Shown: piece by piece, positions 1-11,400 of the stretch | Layout of the letters: every line of letters starts with the position of its first letter | Position numbering within the stretch: position 1 is the first letter of the stretch | Source of the DNA: Leptoclinus maculatus | Taxonomy: Eukaryota; Chordata; Actinopteri; Perciformes; Stichaeidae | Reading direction: 5' to 3' | Assembly: GCA_032191485.1 (NCBI GenBank) | Contig: JAVDOI010000004.1 | Location: forward strand, 25,132,270 to 25,196,269 | Length of the DNA stretch: 64,000 bases | The notes under the pieces: generated by a model | Databases searched by the model: none | Seen by the model: only the letters and a program-made list of their open reading frames with translations | What the model was told of the DNA's origin: nothing | Position numbers and translations under genes: made by a program

Positions 1-127
1 GTTAAAAGGCTGACCTTTCTAAAGCTCCACTGGCTCTTGTATAAAATGTTGGCCAGTGAGATAGACCAGTTCCCATTAGATTAAAGTGAAATTCATACAC
101 TTAAAAGTATGTTTCTGTCACCGTTAG

Positions 128-243
128 GAGTGGTGTTTCCCTACTACCCTCGTGAGGGGCGCTATAAGCTCAACTACCACCAGGGGGAGGATGCCTGCAA
201 ACAGCAGGATGCCATTCTGGCCTCTCACTCTCAACTGCACAAG
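128..243 (+). CDS. hapln4: hapln4 exon: first part of Link module 1
   Basis: This 116-bp exon follows the acceptor ccgttag and ends at AAG/gtgagta. It starts with the last two bases of a Gly codon and ends in phase 0. It encodes the first beta strand of the module (VVFPYYPREGRYKLNYHQ) and the helix with its first Cys, ending ASHSQLHK. Together with the next exon it makes 303 bp, the usual length of a single Link-1 exon in link-protein genes, so the split is noteworthy. Confidence 0.93.
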
Positions 244-3200
244 GTGAGTATATGCCATAGTCTGTATATAAGAAGTTGATGTAGTCACCGCGACGTCACC
301 CATTGGTATGTGGACTGACGTTTTGAAGCCTCGAATTTGGCATTTTCGCCGATGCCGTTTTTGTTTTTTGCAACCAGATGTAACACGAGTGGGTGGAGCT
401 ACAACCGAGCGATGAATCATTTTTTTGTAGAATTGTTCCAATACTGATACCAGTGCTGGAAATGCCTCTGATCCAAGCTAAGCTAGCTGCTAGCAGCTGG
501 TGGGCAGCACAGTTCTGCTTATTTAAATAACATAGCAAACGGCTAATGTGTGGAGGTTGCATTTGATTTACATTATGATGTATTTAAGCAATGCGTTGGT
601 ACTCGGTATAATACGCAAGTTCAGGTTTTGGAATCGGTACCGGGAAGGAAAAAATTGTATCGGAAAAGCCGACGAAAATGTTAATTAACTTTCATGAAAG
701 GGTTAAAGTTCGAAGAAGAAAACACTGACAACTCCCGGACCGGACAACCCCGTCGTAGGGACCTGTCAATCACAAGGTAGCCCCGCCCTAAAGCATACTA
801 CGCTTTATGGTCTATTATACTCTAAATGGACAATAATTTACTAAATGAACATCATGCTGTATTGAAGAAGACTTGAAACTAGAGATTGAGACCATAAACT
901 CATGTTTACAATGTTTACTGAGGTAATAAATCTAGTGTGAAGTAGAGTCATTTTCTCATAGACTTCTATACAATCTGACTTATTTTTGCAACCAGAGGAG
1001 TCGCCCCCTGATGGCCACTAGAGAGAATGCAAGTTTAAAGCACTTAAACATTGGCTTCAATTTTCAGAACCAGAGGTTGCCGCCTGTGGTACAAATGTCC
1101 GTCATGTCTTGAGAGACAGGGAGTGCAAGGATCAGATCACTCCCAAGGATTTATTACATCTATTTGCTTTTGATCATGCCTTCCATAGCCCATTCATTTA
1201 TAGCCCATTTTTTTTGTTTTAATAATGCTCTTACTGATTATAACCCTCAGTCATAAACTGCTTTAGAGCAGCAGTAAGTCTGATATAAGAATATGCATAT
1301 CACAGTCCAGACATTTAACTGCAGGCCCATTATTTAAAAGAAAACCCATATGTATTAAAGTCCAGAGTAATGGAGTAATGTCAGAGGAGATAAACCTCTT
1401 AATAATGTATTGAATCCTTCAGTATGACCCACTGACGTACATTATCTCCCTCCACAGGCCTGGCTGGAGGGACTAGACTGGTGTAATGCTGGATGGCTGG
1501 AGGACGGCTCGGTCCAGTACCCTATCTCTCATCCCAGAGACGAGTGCGGCCGCAAGGACAACCCCGCTGGCGTTCGGAACTATGGCTACCGGCACAAGGA
1601 GGAGGAGCGCTATGATGCCTTCTGCTTCACTTCCAAGCTCAACGGTGAGAAACAGAGAGAGCCGGCACGTGGGTTGGCGGCCACAGTCGTGTGCACAGGC
1701 ATGTCCGTATCTGAAGATCAGAAACACTTTGTAGTCCATCTACATGATCATACGACTAAATACAAACATCCAAATGAGTATTCAGCATCTGTGGCTAATG
1801 AGAACATTAGCTGGATTGTTGTGGTACTGTATAGAAAGAGGATAGATCATGAGTGTTGGACCGTGGGGAAATGATAGGCCCACATCTCTGATCTCTGCCT
1901 GTGATCTCTCTGGCCTCAGGCCATTGGATTTAGATCAGGCCTTGTTGATTCGGCCCTGCCCGGGCCACAGTGTCCTCTGGGTGCCAGGCGTCGGCTTTCA
2001 TCTCCCAGCTCTTTGATTTACATCCCATCTCCACAGAGAGTCTGCTAGTGTCTCCGTTACACACCTCCAGGTTCAGAAGCTCAGACAAACTCGGGGAAGT
2101 CGGCGGCTGGATTTGTTTTTACATCACTGACTCTGTAGTCGAACATGTATGAGGGGACAAAGGAGTAATTGGTTGGTAACACTTTCTTTGACGCCCATAT
2201 CTATAATGCATTAGAACATACTAGTTATGTGTTATAATCTGCTTCTAGTACTATAACGTTATAGTTCTAAGCTCTCAAAAATATGCATAATGCTTTATAA
2301 CAATAATTATAACCATTATAAAGCATTTTATAATAACTTATAAGGTCAAGTATCAGCATACTTCATAATTGCTGGTCATTCAAAGACATTCATTGACATT
2401 CTTTTAAAATTATTTTCAGAATGGATTATAATCACTGTTATAATGTGATTATAATTTACAGTAAGTGGTCATTGTTTGGTTCAAGTAAAGTATGTTGATA
2501 AAACATTATTGAAAAGGGCCCCAAAGTGTTACCAAAGGTAAAGAGCAACAATACCAGCAATCAATGCAATCTTTGTTATTTTGGAAAATACACATTTATT
2601 TGCTTTAGATGAGAAGATGGATACAACTCTATATCTGTAAGAGTGGTAGTGACCTTTTTATCTTAAGGCTTTTTTTTATGTGCAATTAATTTGTATTTCA
2701 ATATCAATTTTCAAATTGTTGTTTTTGTAATGAATATTTTCACACAGAACGTGAATATTACGCAACAAAAACACGACACAACGACTCACTTTTTTTTCTG
2801 AATGAGGTAGAATTTTCTTAGCTTTTGCACCGCGAGTAAAGGCATCAACCAATCATATTGTCTGGAACCGGTAAGGCAACCTGTCAATCACAAGGTAGCC
2901 CCGCCCTAAATCATACCCTGCTTTATGGTGTCTTTGACTCTAAATGGACCGTAATTTACTAAATGAAACTAGAGATTGAGACCATAAACTCATGTTTACA
3001 ATGTTTACTGAGGTAATAAATCAAGTGAGAAGTAGAGTCGTTTTCTCATAGACTTCTATACAATATATGTTTATGAAACAACATCATGGAAGCATTTTCA
3101 TGTAGTTTGTTCGTCACGCTGCCGGTGTGTAAAGGTCTTAACTCTCGACAAGAAAGCAAATATTTCCCAAAACCTCTCTAACAACTCCTTTTAAACATTG

Positions 3201-4596
3201 ACCCATGAGTGAAACATACAGTACACCGTTGGTTGAAAAATTCAGTTTGGGAAATGCATGAAATGAATTCTGCCAGAGCCTCTTTGAAGCTTGAAAGAGA
3301 ATCGAAACCTTCTCATGCATTATAAAAAGTGAAAGGATTTATTTTTTATTAACTAGATAAAAGACGAGGCTCTTCGCTGAATCATAAACAATTTTGGGAC
3401 AGTCTAAACTGGAACAAAGAAGCGGTGCCAGTGCTTTTCCTTGGCGAGTATGACAGAAACCTTAAACGATTGCTCATGGCGTCCCCTGTGTGTTAATTAT
3501 TGTGGACAGTCTGTTGTGGGCAGGAGGTTTCAGAAGTGGTCGTGACCGATACTGTTGCTCAGTCCAGCTGGAAGGTATTTACTGAGCGTCCCCCGGGGAA
3601 ATATGAGACAATATTCTGCCTCTCTAATAGCCAGCAGTCACATAAGCAAGCATAAAATCAATAGCTGAGCCAAGTGCAAACCTGAGGTTGCGGACATGAT
3701 TTTCATGATAGCAGTTGTTGCTGTTTGGAGAAACAGCCAACCTCTTTTTTCTTGGTTAGTTTCTTCATCCTTTGCTTCTTCCTTTGACAAAGCTTAACTC
3801 GCGATTCAGTTCAGTTGAAGCAATTCCTCCAATCAGAACACCAATTTCCTTAATACTGCCAGGCGCAAAAAGTCTCCCCAGAGGTGAGATGAAAGCAAAA
3901 ATGGAAGCGTTTTAGGAGTAATTTTGAGTTGGAGCGTATTGGCTTTCGATTTTGAGAAGCTGCCCAGACGGTTGTTGGAACGGTTTTGATATTCTGAACA
4001 CAGTCAGACAGAGAAGCCGGGAAACCTGTGAATATCTTCCCTCAGGGCTCGACGTGTCTCTGGGGGCTTCACTCTCTCGTTCACTCTCCTCTCTCCTTCT
4101 TTCCTTTTGCCCTCGTGAACAATGCACTCGCCCTGTTGTCCTGCACCTTTTCAGTTGTTGTTACCACAAACATCCTCCACCCTCTCCCTCTATATCCCCC
4201 TCAGGCAAAGTGTACTTTCTCAAACGCTTCAAGAAGGTGAACTATGCGGAGGCGATGAAGGCCTGCATTCGAGACGGCTCAGCGGTGGCCAAAGTGGGTC
4301 AGCTGTACGCCGCATGGAAGTTCCAGCTCCTGGACCGCTGTGAGGCCGGCTGGTTGGAGGACGGCAGCATCCGTTACCCCATAGTCAACCCCCGCTCTCG
4401 CTGTGGGGGATCCCAGCCAGGCGTCCGACACCTGGGCTTCCCTGATAAAAAATTCCGCCTCTATGGCGTCTTCTGTTTCCGCAAGAACAAGGACGAAACA
4501 GCAGGCGGCACTGAAACGACAAAAAGCCCCGCAGGTAGTTTGACAAGGATGAAGAGCGGCAACAGCATCCCCATGAATGCCACCACGGTGATTTAA
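128..4596 (+). CDS. hapln4: Hyaluronan and proteoglycan link protein 4, 3' part (three coding exons)
   Basis: Secreted link protein that binds hyaluronan and a lectican to stabilise brain extracellular matrix and perineuronal nets. Seen: exons 128-243, 1458-1644 and 4205-4596, all with AG acceptors and GT donors, join in frame into 231 codons including the TAA stop. The first two form Link module 1 (GVVFPY start, DWCNAGWLEDGSVQYP core, FCF end). The third forms Link module 2 (AKVGQLYAAWKF, CEAGWLEDGSIRYP, YGVFCF) and a tail of about 35 residues. The wording GRYKL and LASHSQLH, and the tail past module 2, fit HAPLN4 better than HAPLN1, 2 or 3. The convergent neurocan gene on the other strand supports this, since lecticans pair with link proteins (neurocan with HAPLN4). 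The 5' exons (signal peptide, Ig domain) are outside the window. Family certain, paralogue likely. Confidence 0.88.
244..1457 (+). other. hapln4 intron inside Link module 1
   Basis: A 1,214-bp phase-0 intron with a gtgagta donor and a ctccctccacag acceptor. Most of it is a degraded dispersed repeat (see the entry at 316-1095). I see no other coding sequence. Confidence 0.85.
316..1095 (+). repeat. Dispersed repeat family A, copy 1
   Basis: A degraded copy of a repeat seen at least five times in the window. Shared pieces include a head with 'tttgaagcctc' and 'ttgcaaccag', a middle with 'cctgtcaatcacaaggtagc' and 'ccccgccctaaa', then 'aaactcatgtttacaatg', 'tctcatagacttctatac', 'gagtcgccccctgatggcca' and an end with 'cagaaccagaggttgccg'. 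The head (316-425) and body (about 715-1095) are separated by unrelated sequence, probably an insertion or decay. Family name unknown to me; the type is common in fish. Confidence 0.75.
1458..1644 (+). CDS. hapln4: hapln4 exon: second part of Link module 1
   Basis: This 187-bp exon lies between tccctccacag and g/gtgagaaac. It begins in phase 0 and ends after the first base of a Gly codon. It encodes AWLEGLDWCNAGW, then GSVQYPISHPRDECG, and closes with RYDAFCFTSKLN. It carries the remaining three cysteines of the module and the Tyr/Pro-rich strand typical of hyaluronan-binding Link folds. Confidence 0.95.
2173..2535. mobile_element. MITE with TTGGTAACACTTT inverted ends
   Basis: The 13-bp ends TTGGTAACACTTT (2173-2185) and AAAGTGTTACCAA (2523-2535) are perfect inverted repeats around a 363-bp AT-rich core. 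The core has its own near-palindrome: 'ataatgctttataa' near 2286 against 'ttataaagcattttat' near 2316. No ORF. The target duplication is ambiguous, so the superfamily is left open. Confidence 0.75.
2805..3066 (+). repeat. Dispersed repeat family A, copy 2 (partial)
   Basis: Matches copy 1 over the middle block ('cctgtcaatcacaaggtagc', 'aaactcatgtttacaatg', 'tctcatagacttctatac'). It lacks the head and the gtcgcccc end. Its left edge ('gcttttgcaccgcgagta') recurs at 46733-46750. Confidence 0.75.
4205..4596 (+). CDS. hapln4: hapln4 last coding exon: Link module 2 and C-terminal tail
   Basis: The exon follows ccccctcag at 4204 and completes a Gly codon. It runs KVYFLKRFKKVNYAEAMKAC, VAKVGQLYAAWKFQLLDRC, GWLEDGSIRYPIVNPRSRCG and DKKFRLYGVFCF, a full four-cysteine Link module. 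The tail after FCF is polar, rich in Thr, Ser and Lys, with a possible N-glycosylation site (NAT) five residues from the end, and stops at TAA 4594-4596. HAPLN1-3 end soon after the last Cys, whereas HAPLN4 is known for a longer tail. An upstream in-frame Met at 3952 is intronic and not a start. Confidence 0.95.
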
Positions 4597-4925
4597 AGTG
4601 GAGAGACTGGGGGGAAGGGGGGAGGGGGGGTGCGATTTAGGATTTGACAGCAACAACTGTCGCCATAGCAGCCGACTCCATTCATCGCTTTCAAAGTTAA
4701 ACGCTCGCAGACATGATGCGCTCATTTGCAGATTTGTTAGAGACAGGAAGCGAGGCTGTGGTAAAAATTAAGGATGGCATCTTTATTATCTCCAGTCAGT
4801 CAATCATCGTAAGGAGTGAGTGTGTTAGCGCATCTGTCGCTGGGAAAACCAGGAGGTTAAACAGCAGCTGTATCATCAGCCAGGCTCACATCAGATCAGA
4901 GAGTCTGCCATGAATATCCTTGTTT

Positions 4926-4963
<38 letters not shown>

Positions 4964-5500
4964 ATCATATGTTGGCTGCCACGCTGTGGCTCCTGAGCTC
5001 CAGTCTGAGCCAGAGACCCAGTGCCAGGGTGAAAACATTCATCTCCGGGTGAGACAGGATCATCTGCTCAACAAAAATAAAAAGTAGTGTAATTGCCTGT
5101 TTCCGAGTGCCGAGCTTGGTTAGCAATCCTCTGGCACAATGCGAGTCATTTTTCTCATTAACTAAGACCTGGCAATCCCATCGTCAGAGCTGAACAAGTA
5201 GTTAATATTGCACTAGCTCTAAAATACTTGCACTTTGAATACACAGAGCTTTATTCTACGATAGCTTCTTAGCTTAGACTAAAGCATGTGTTGCTTGGCT
5301 GAGAGTAGATGCTGAGGCTGAATAAGCAGAAATGCAAAGCTACAATAATTGCTATTTACCTCACATACTGCACTTCTTCTAAGCTACCTGGGCAACAAAA
5401 TGCACTATAAATGGTACACGCAGCATCCTTTATCACAGAGTATGTCTGCCACTACAGAATGGATGAATGTTCTTCAACAATAAATAAAAGTCTTAAAAAT
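4597..5500 (+). other. hapln4: Probable hapln4 3' untranslated region
   Basis: Non-coding sequence running from the stop to the first convincing poly(A) context. It contains a (TG)n run at 4928-4962 and a lone AATAAA at 5076-5081. The extent is inferred only from signals. Confidence 0.45.
4928..4962. repeat. (TG)n microsatellite
   Basis: About 17 uninterrupted TG dinucleotides inside the presumed hapln4 3' UTR. Confidence 0.97.
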
Positions 5501-5515
5501 TGTTGTGTTTGGGTG
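5479..5515 (+). promoter_or_regulatory. Candidate hapln4 polyadenylation site
   Basis: Two overlapping AATAAA hexamers (5479-5484 and 5483-5488) are followed 10-30 bases later by GT-rich sequence (ttgttgtgtttgggtg). This is the standard arrangement of a vertebrate cleavage site. An earlier AATAAA at 5076 lacks a good GT-rich partner. Confidence 0.5.
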
Positions 5516-5890
5516 CAGTTTTTTTCCCCCTGTATGAAAAGATCTACTGATGGAGGAGAAATAAAAATAAACTTGATGAAATGGTCCGATGAGTTAAATG
5601 GACATGGACTTCATTCATACGGTGCTTTTATCCAGAGAACTTTGCAGTTTTCACACACTAATGGCAGCGAGGAACCATGCAATGCGCAGGCCTAACCACG
5701 GCGAGCGGTCGAGGGCTCAGCGTCTCGCTGCTGCAGGACAGATCAGGGAATCGACTCGCTGACCCCCGAGTTTAAATGGACAACCCGGCTCTACCTGAAC
5801 CAAAGCCGCCCTGTCTGTCCTCTTTCAGTGTCTCTAAAAAGTTCGTGGAGAGGATACGCGTTGAAACAAGACGCCACGCTACTGGCTCTT

Positions 5891-6127
5891 CAGTGGTTCT
5901 CAAACATTTTCAAGTACCCCCCCAAAATGAAACTGAACATTGTCATCGAGAACGTGATTGCGTTTGTTGAGGCAGTTGACAGTTGACGGCAGTTAATGAC
6001 TGCATTGAAAATAGGACTGTTGAATATAATATGTGGTCATGTCACTTATTATAGAATGATTATTGTAGGATATATATATATTTTTAAATCTCACGTACCC
6101 CCTAGTGGCCTTATTTGAGAAACACTG
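5891..6127. mobile_element. hAT-like MITE, CAGTGgTTCTCAAA ends
   Basis: The ends CAGTGGTTCTCAAA (5891-5904) and TTTGAGAAACACTG (6114-6127) are inverted repeats with one mismatch. Subterminal 'gtacccccc' and 'gtaccccct' also mirror each other. The length is 237 bp with no ORF. CAGTG ends are typical of hAT elements, but no matching 8-bp target duplication is visible, so the copy is old or nested. Confidence 0.65.
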
Positions 6128-6425
6128 TAAGTGGTGCTTTGAGCTACATGCTAACATCAGCATGCTAACATGCTCACAATGACAATGCTAACATTCGGAC
6201 GTTCAGCAGATGTCATGTTTACCATTGTTTATGCCCCTGTAGTTTAGCCTGTTAGCATGCTAACTTTTGCTAACTGGCACTAAACACAAAGTTCAGCTGA
6301 GGAAGATGGGAATGTCACCAGTTTTGAAGATATTTGTCATAAAAATAATGAAAAAATGTCTGGCCTGATGTTGGTGCTTTCATGGCAATGGTTATTGAGA
6401 GATTTCACCTAAAGGGATAATGTGG
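6128..6425. repeat. Dispersed GCTAAC-rich repeat
   Basis: Contains 'catgctaacatcagcatgct' and later 'gttagcatgctaacttttgc', followed by 'actaaacacaaagt' and 'tgatgttggtgctttcatgg'. This is a repeat of a kind very common in fish genomes. No ORF. Confidence 0.6.
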
Positions 6426-7034
6426 CAGAAATGGAATATGAGTAAGTAAGTAATACTTTATTTATACTGTACCTTTTTATTTAGCTTTACAGTAACAACA
6501 GTACAGAAAAATTCCAGGCGCACATCACTAAACAACAACCAACAATATATACAAAGCAGCTCACTTTAAGAACAAACACCGCACCAAACTATTTATGTTT
6601 TGATAAAGAAGTCAGGCAATCATTTTTATGTTGTTTTCCCATCACTCTCGCGACTTAATGCTGCACAGGACGCGAGTCTGCAAACAGCGGAGATGAAAGT
6701 AGCTGGTTCCCTCGCTGAGGAGGAGGTGAGCAGCCCCGTCGCCTGCAGCTCTTCATCTATCAGCTCACTGTGGCGGCGCCTTCTTGTTCCATTACTGCCA
6801 GAATTATTTCAATCAGGAGAGACAGGTAGGATGAAGAAAGATAATTGTTTATTATTAGCGGATGATGGGGGATGATAAAGTCTTGACAGAGTCTTTGGCG
6901 CTTCGATTCTACGGGGGGGGGGGGACTTATGGGTGATGTCACAGAGAGAATCAATGGTCGTCACAGACGATGGTTGGTAAAATATGAATATTTCAATACT
7001 TTCATCAGACACCATTGTGTTACCTCATTTGGCG

Positions 7035-7290
7035 ATAGGCAAGGCTTATTTGTAAAGCACATTTTAACAACAAGGCAATTCAAAGTGTAAAACCATTAAA
7101 AGCATCAAAACATAAGGCACAAGAAAAGGAGATTTAAAAACAAGGACATTGATTGAAACATTAAAAACAGTCATTAAAACACTAAAAATAAGAAGTAAAA
7201 CACAGTAGTAAAATGCAGAAATGCAGGAAATTGAATAATATCCTTGAATCTGGTTCAATTAAAGGCAGCAGCAAACAGAAAAGTCTTCAT
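7035..7290 (-). repeat. Retroposon 3' tail fragment
   Basis: 'ttatttgtaaagcacatttt' and 'aacaaggcaattcaaagtgt' are sequences I recognise from antisense LINE/SINE 3' ends in fish. A-rich on the plus strand, non-coding, boundaries approximate. Confidence 0.45.
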
Positions 7291-7299
7291 ATAGTGACT

Positions 7300-10200
7300 A
7301 ACAGAGATTTATTGAAATAAAAATCTTCTCGATTGCCACTTTAAGATACCTAACGAGTCTCACGACGCTTTTAAACTTCGTGTATAGTTATAAATCAATT
7401 GTGTGAGAAAGAAACCACGGTTCATTCTGGAGAACGTGCGCCAGCGAGAGAAAACCGCTGAGCGCTGAACTCTCGAGCTCTGAGTGGGAACATGTTGGCG
7501 TGGCGCCAACCCGGCAGAACAAAAAACATGTCATCGTCATAGCAACTGGCAGCATGTGACTGAAGTCAGGTTCATCGCGAGTCCAACATCATGAAATAAC
7601 AGCTGTGAGTGGCGAACTTAACCTTTATTAAAACAACAATAATCACAGTCACAGACGTGAGTCAATGCATTTATTAACAGCTCTCTTTCTTTCTTCTTTA
7701 AAATGTGTCGACAGTTAAGATTCTCTGAAACGACCTCGATGTTTTTAATGATTATACGTGCACTCTCACCCGCCCCCGTCAGTCTGTGCCACTGTGGGAG
7801 TTTAGAGCCACAGACACTAAATTAATAAGCAAAGTCCCGCTTCATTTATAATTCATGGAGGAGTATGTATTCCGCATTTGAAGTAATTTAGATGTCTTTT
7901 GATGCGCTCAGGATTGTGACGGTAACTCATTTAAAAATCCCTTTGCATGCGAACTCCGTCTTACGTAAGAGCAAGGTCATCACAAATAACCGCCTCTATT
8001 TCACGTTTGGACTGCCAGCGCTTCTGATGAACAGAAAGCGACAGATTTGTATGCAGCAGGCTTTCGTTCACAAGAGGAACAGTATAGCTGCATGTCGGAT
8101 CGACGGAGTGCTCAAAGAAACCCACAGATGGTGAGCTCAACAGGCCAGACAGTAGAAAATCCTCATGAGGCAGAACATTAGAGAGGCACTGGCCTTGATT
8201 AAAGCTCCCTCACGCTCCCTTTATTCAATGATAAGAGAAACGGTCGACGTAAAGACGGGGAGAGAAGAGACAGACAGGTAGGAGGGCGGCGCAAAGACGC
8301 ATCCTTTAAACTAGTCTGCTTTCATTTCAACGGGCCTCCTCGTCGCCTTTTCTTCTGAGCATGAAATGAAATTAGGTGACCCTATAGCAACAGAGGGCTG
8401 CCGCACATTAAACACAGAGAGATGGGACGGCGCTGGCTTTCTCTCGCTTCTCATTTATCAAACTCGTGACAGAGGTCAGGGCCTCCGAACAGGCCCGAGG
8501 CAAACGCAGAGAGGAGTCACGGCGACGTGACACGAGAAAAAGAATGAAACAGGATTCATAGCAGTCACATCTATTGATAGAAAGGAATTTAAAGGCTTCA
8601 CACACGCTGCTGGTGCACCTCACAGGTGTTAACACTTAAGCCTGATTAGACCTCTGCACTGACTGACTGACATCGCCCTGATTCTCCTGGTGTGTGTGGT
8701 TTTGTTAATTTCACCTGTTTGGGTGGGTCAAATTACACCTTTGTCATTCTTTGAGCTCTTTCACATCAGATGTTTTAACTTGTCGCAGCAGGAAAATGAC
8801 AGGTGGAACTAGCAGCATTCATGACGACTGCGCTCCGTTTGAGCGTGCAGGAAAACCAGCACCCTGAATGCAGCCATCGTTAATGCGATTAGTTCCACGC
8901 CGTCAGAAGTGAAAACACCTGTTTGGTTGTGCACGGCTTTTAATGACATCAGATATTCAGACATTCACTACTTCCTGCATAAGAACATTCAGTAGTTCAT
9001 GAGCAGTAAATTGAGATTATGTACAATGTTGGAAAAATTCACTCGAGACCGGTTGAAAAATCATTCATCACAGGACATTTAATTTATTCTTTGCAAAGAA
9101 GGAGACAGAGTTGATTCACATACAGGATATGTACATCAAGGCCACTCGGAGTTCTGACTCTGAGCTTCTGATATTTATACTGAGTAAACAACATGCAATG
9201 TGCTGGCACATGATTGGTTTACAATGAGGTCTTCGTCACAAAAGGTGACACACACACACAAAATGGCGTCCACGCCATGTAGTCTGTGAAGAGTGTCTGC
9301 AACTTCTGGCACAAAGGTCTCAACGCTTCTACAGTTCTTATTATCATTTCAATTTGGGAGCATTCTGCTCTCTCAGCAGACTAAACATCTGTAGAACCTA
9401 ATGTCAGAGTAAGTTCACACACACACATTCACATGAGGACACCAGACTTTGTGAGCCCACATATTATAATTAGTCATTTAGATTTTTTGACCCCAACATA
9501 CAATTATTTTTGCATCATCACTCACAGTTGTAGTGTCACACACAAGTTAGTTTTCCCTTCTCTAAAATGCGACACATTGCTTTCTGCTTTTATTTAACCT
9601 TTTATATTAGCATGCATATTCCCATTGGGATTACATTTTTTTTGTTTAAAGGAAGTCCAAGACTTTGTGACATTGTGCGATAACACTTCTTTTTTGTCGT
9701 TAAATCTTCACACACAACCACAGACTTTGGTGGCTCCACGTAACCTCTAACCTTACAAGAGGTCTAATCAGACACTTGGTGAAAACACCTGTGAGTGTGC
9801 AGAGCCAATGTTGTGAAAATTTGTTATTAATAAAATGTATTTTTCTTTTCAGGGCACCCATTCTAGATTTCCCAAGTCCAACTACACAACATGCCAAAAG
9901 TGTAGGTTGTCTCATGTTAGGTTTACTGAGCAAAAGAAGGTCATGAGCGTCTGACTTGACTTGTAGAAATCAAAGTGTGTTGTCCCAAACTTCATCAGCC
10001 TCGAGTCAATAATGACAAACTGAAGGAATGAAGAGCAAACATTGATTTCCTCAACCCAAACAGATGTGTGCCGCTGCGGTTGGTTTTTTGAACTGAACAA
10101 CAGTAACTGGAGAAGATGACCTACACACAAAACTTCTCTCTGTCTGACTTCACATTAATCAAAGTGTTTCAGCCCAGGTCTGTATCAAACAGGAGTGACG

Positions 10201-10880
10201 GGTTAGAAAACACTTTATATGCATGTTTACAAACTGTGCACAAAGCACCTAATAAGTTAATTGTATCGTTCAGCAATCAGACAATCATCTGTTTCACCTG
10301 TGTCTCCACCTGTCCTCTTTTTTTTCTTCTTCTCCATATCAGCACCATCTTGTGGTCTACTTCATAGCCACACTGTGACATTTTCTTCTGGTGCATTTCA
10401 TTGTAAATCAAAATACAAGCTGATAAAGAACAGAAGTGTATTAAGGCAAAATGAAATACACAATTAACCACACTTAAATCATACAAAAAGACATGAGTTT
10501 TTGCTCTTTGTTTGTGTGTTCTCCTGATCGCCAACTCATTCATGGCGGTTCTGGATTTCCCAAGCTTTGAAAACATGGACCGCAGATGGTTTGTTCCAGG
10601 AAATGTTTTAAGGAATCCTTTCTTCGGAAGGCTCTCATTCTGAAATCTGAATTCCAAGTTGTTGTCTTGTTATTCCAACAGACATTCAGCCACAGGCACA
10701 TTTCAGTATGCAAGCAACCTCCGTAGCACCACGAGTAATATTATATTGTATAAAGAATGATATGTAAAAACACATTATGAACACATTGCAAATAATTTAT
10801 TGATTCATAGCACATTCAAAGTTTTAATAAATAATCATCATTAAGATCTGCAACTTCCTCCATTCCTCTCCACTGAGCAC
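7300..10880. other. Intergenic stretch, nothing coding seen
   Basis: Open frames here are short, lack splice context and resemble no protein I know. Only short CA tracts and scattered AT-rich sequence stand out. 'gatttcccaag' occurs at both 9866 and 10554, suggesting a weak internal duplication. Confidence 0.5.
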
Positions 10881-10889
10881 ATGATTCAC

Positions 10890-11400
10890 TAGTTGACTGT
10901 GCTCATTGCAGCCAAACATGGAGGCAATGCGACGCTCTGCGATTATCCCCCAGCAGGAATTAAGTTTTACTTTGCATCAGACCTCGACAGTGTTATGATG
11001 GAACACACAAACAGACCATATCCATACAGCATTAGCCCATGGGAAATAGCTTCTGAAATTACCCCATCTCCCTTAAATGATCTCCCTTAATGCCTCATGC
11101 ATTCGGTGTGTAATTCAGCCGCAGCATGCTGCTGCTGCTGCTACATATTATGCATTGAGAGCGGTCGGTTCGTGGAGATGGGTAATTGTGAGAGGTTCCC
11201 CCCAGAGTGCAGGCCATATTAAACAGGCAGCAGTGTTGAGTTAATTGAAAGTGTTAACCATCTAATGGAGTGCACTGTGGCTAATGAATGGGAGAGTCCG
11301 CCCCGTCATCTATAGATGGCCTCTAAAGTGCGCTTCAGTTTTTAACACAGCCTCCATCTTTCCATTAGCTCTCCTCTTTGGTAGCGAGCTGTCACACTGG
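10890..11400. promoter_or_regulatory. Candidate conserved non-coding element
   Basis: Mixed-composition DNA without simple repeats or ORFs, dense in homeodomain-type cores (ttaattg, ctaatgg, ctaatgaatg, ccattagctc), with an atctatagatgg palindrome and a short CTG run at 11129-11141. This texture resembles developmental enhancers. Conservation cannot be tested here. Confidence 0.25.

Larger units (their letters stand above)
1645..4204 (+). other. hapln4 intron between Link modules
   Basis: A 2,560-bp phase-1 intron. It holds a MITE with inverted ends at 2173-2535 and a second copy of dispersed repeat A at about 2805-3066. The remainder is unique-looking and shows no exon. The acceptor (4201-4204) is preceded by a long pyrimidine tract from about 4150. 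Confidence 0.8.

Noticed and set aside
4279..4725. 148-residue minus-strand frame
   Set aside because: It is the antisense of the Link module 2 exon, whose plus-strand reading has clear family motifs and splice sites.
10277..10657. 126-residue minus-strand frame
   Set aside because: No recognisable domain, no splice or promoter context, and a low-complexity basic run. Most likely chance.
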